Origin: Bacillota bacterium
Lineage (GTDB): Bacteria > Bacillota > Clostridia > Tissierellales > Sedimentibacteraceae
Assembly: GCA_023425285.1 (NCBI GenBank)
Contig: JAFACY010000248.1
Coordinates: 1 to 6,860, forward strand
DNA length: 6,860 nucleotides
Direction: 5' to 3'
Both the position numbers and the translations under genes were made by a program. This document shows, piece by piece, positions 6,703 to 6,860 of this stretch (within the stretch, counting starts at the first letter, position 1; each line of letters opens with the position of its first letter). A model generated the notes under the pieces. That model made no database searches. It worked only from the letters and a program-made list of their open reading frames with translations, and was not told where the DNA came from.

Positions 6703-6860
6703 TTACAGCAGGTTGTAAATTCCAAGCGTCTTTAAGTGGTCAAGTTTTGACTCCATTATTTCGTTCAAATCAAGGTTAAGGGCTGAACACATTGATGCTA
6801 AGTAAAACATAATCTCGCCCATTTCTTCTTCAATCTTTTCTCTGCATTTCGGACAAAGCT
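6703..6860 (-). CDS. 3' end of a convergent gene, possibly MazG-like nucleotide pyrophosphohydrolase
   Basis: On the minus strand one frame stays open from the window edge to a TAA at 6705-6703, giving 51 C-terminal residues; the start lies outside. The other two minus-strand frames hit stops early. The visible part begins LCPKCREKIEEEMGEIMFYL and goes on through ALNLDLNEIMESKLDHLKTLGIYNLL. The pattern EExGEIMFYL, then a helix with ALNLDLNEIMESKL, resembles the second metal-binding helix and following helix of MazG-like/dUTPase-type all-alpha pyrophosphohydrolases (commonly EExxDvxxYL ... LGIDLEEAVxxKL), which hydrolyse (d)NTPs to NMPs. Here Glu15 replaces the usual Asp, and a CPKC pair just before is not a typical feature. 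The shared terminator supports a real gene. The reading frame is fairly sure, the family assignment moderate. Confidence 0.55.
   Translation of the reverse strand, partial: LCPKCREKIEEEMGEIMFYLASMCSALNLDLNEIMESKLDHLKTLGIYNLL

Noticed and set aside
6591..6779. Plus-strand open frame of 62 codons after the epimerase
   Set aside because: It begins inside the epimerase gene, reads through the terminator hairpin and runs antisense to the convergent gene; no conserved content.

Overview
The window reads as an ordinary stretch of anaerobe central metabolism from a low-to-moderate GC Gram-positive bacterium, most likely a Firmicute of the Clostridia/Tissierellia type. The signs are strong AGGAGG ribosome binding sites 5-6 bases before almost every start, frequent AGA and ATA codons, short tight operons and simple hairpin-plus-T terminators. 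I cannot name the genus from sequence alone. There is no mobile element, CRISPR array, tRNA or rRNA, and base and codon use look uniform by eye.

Region 1 (1-3114) is the end of an operon: etfB (5' end cut by the window edge), etfA, and a GlcD/D-lactate-dehydrogenase-type FAD oxidase, closed by a rho-independent terminator. EtfB carries the DGDT-x-QVG loop seen in electron-bifurcating ETFs. The gene order matches the lactate dehydrogenase/EtfAB complex of Acetobacterium woodii (LctB-LctC-LctD), which uses ferredoxin to drive NAD-linked lactate oxidation. Here EtfA lacks the extra N-terminal ferredoxin domain.

Region 2 (3115-6690) begins with a short promoter-bearing gap. It then holds a four-gene methylmalonyl-CoA operon: mutase large subunit, separate B12-binding small subunit, MeaB-type GTPase chaperone and methylmalonyl-CoA epimerase. 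The mutase residues match the methylmalonyl-CoA fingerprint (Tyr89, Arg207, Tyr243, His244), not the isobutyryl-CoA one. The operon ends in a hairpin that can terminate transcription in both directions.

Region 3 (6703-6860) is the 3' end of a convergent minus-strand gene that resembles the second half of a MazG-like nucleotide pyrophosphohydrolase.

Together the first two operons suggest lactate (or another 2-hydroxy acid) oxidation to pyruvate, and interconversion of succinyl-CoA with methylmalonyl-CoA on the way to or from propionyl-CoA. That fits propionate formation by the succinate pathway, or propionate or amino-acid oxidation run the other way. The link between the operons is inference from adjacency only. 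I found no convincing undescribed system. The points most worth a second look are the domain-poor EtfA with an altered FAD-loop motif, the pairing of the two modules, and the repeat-rich promoter gap.
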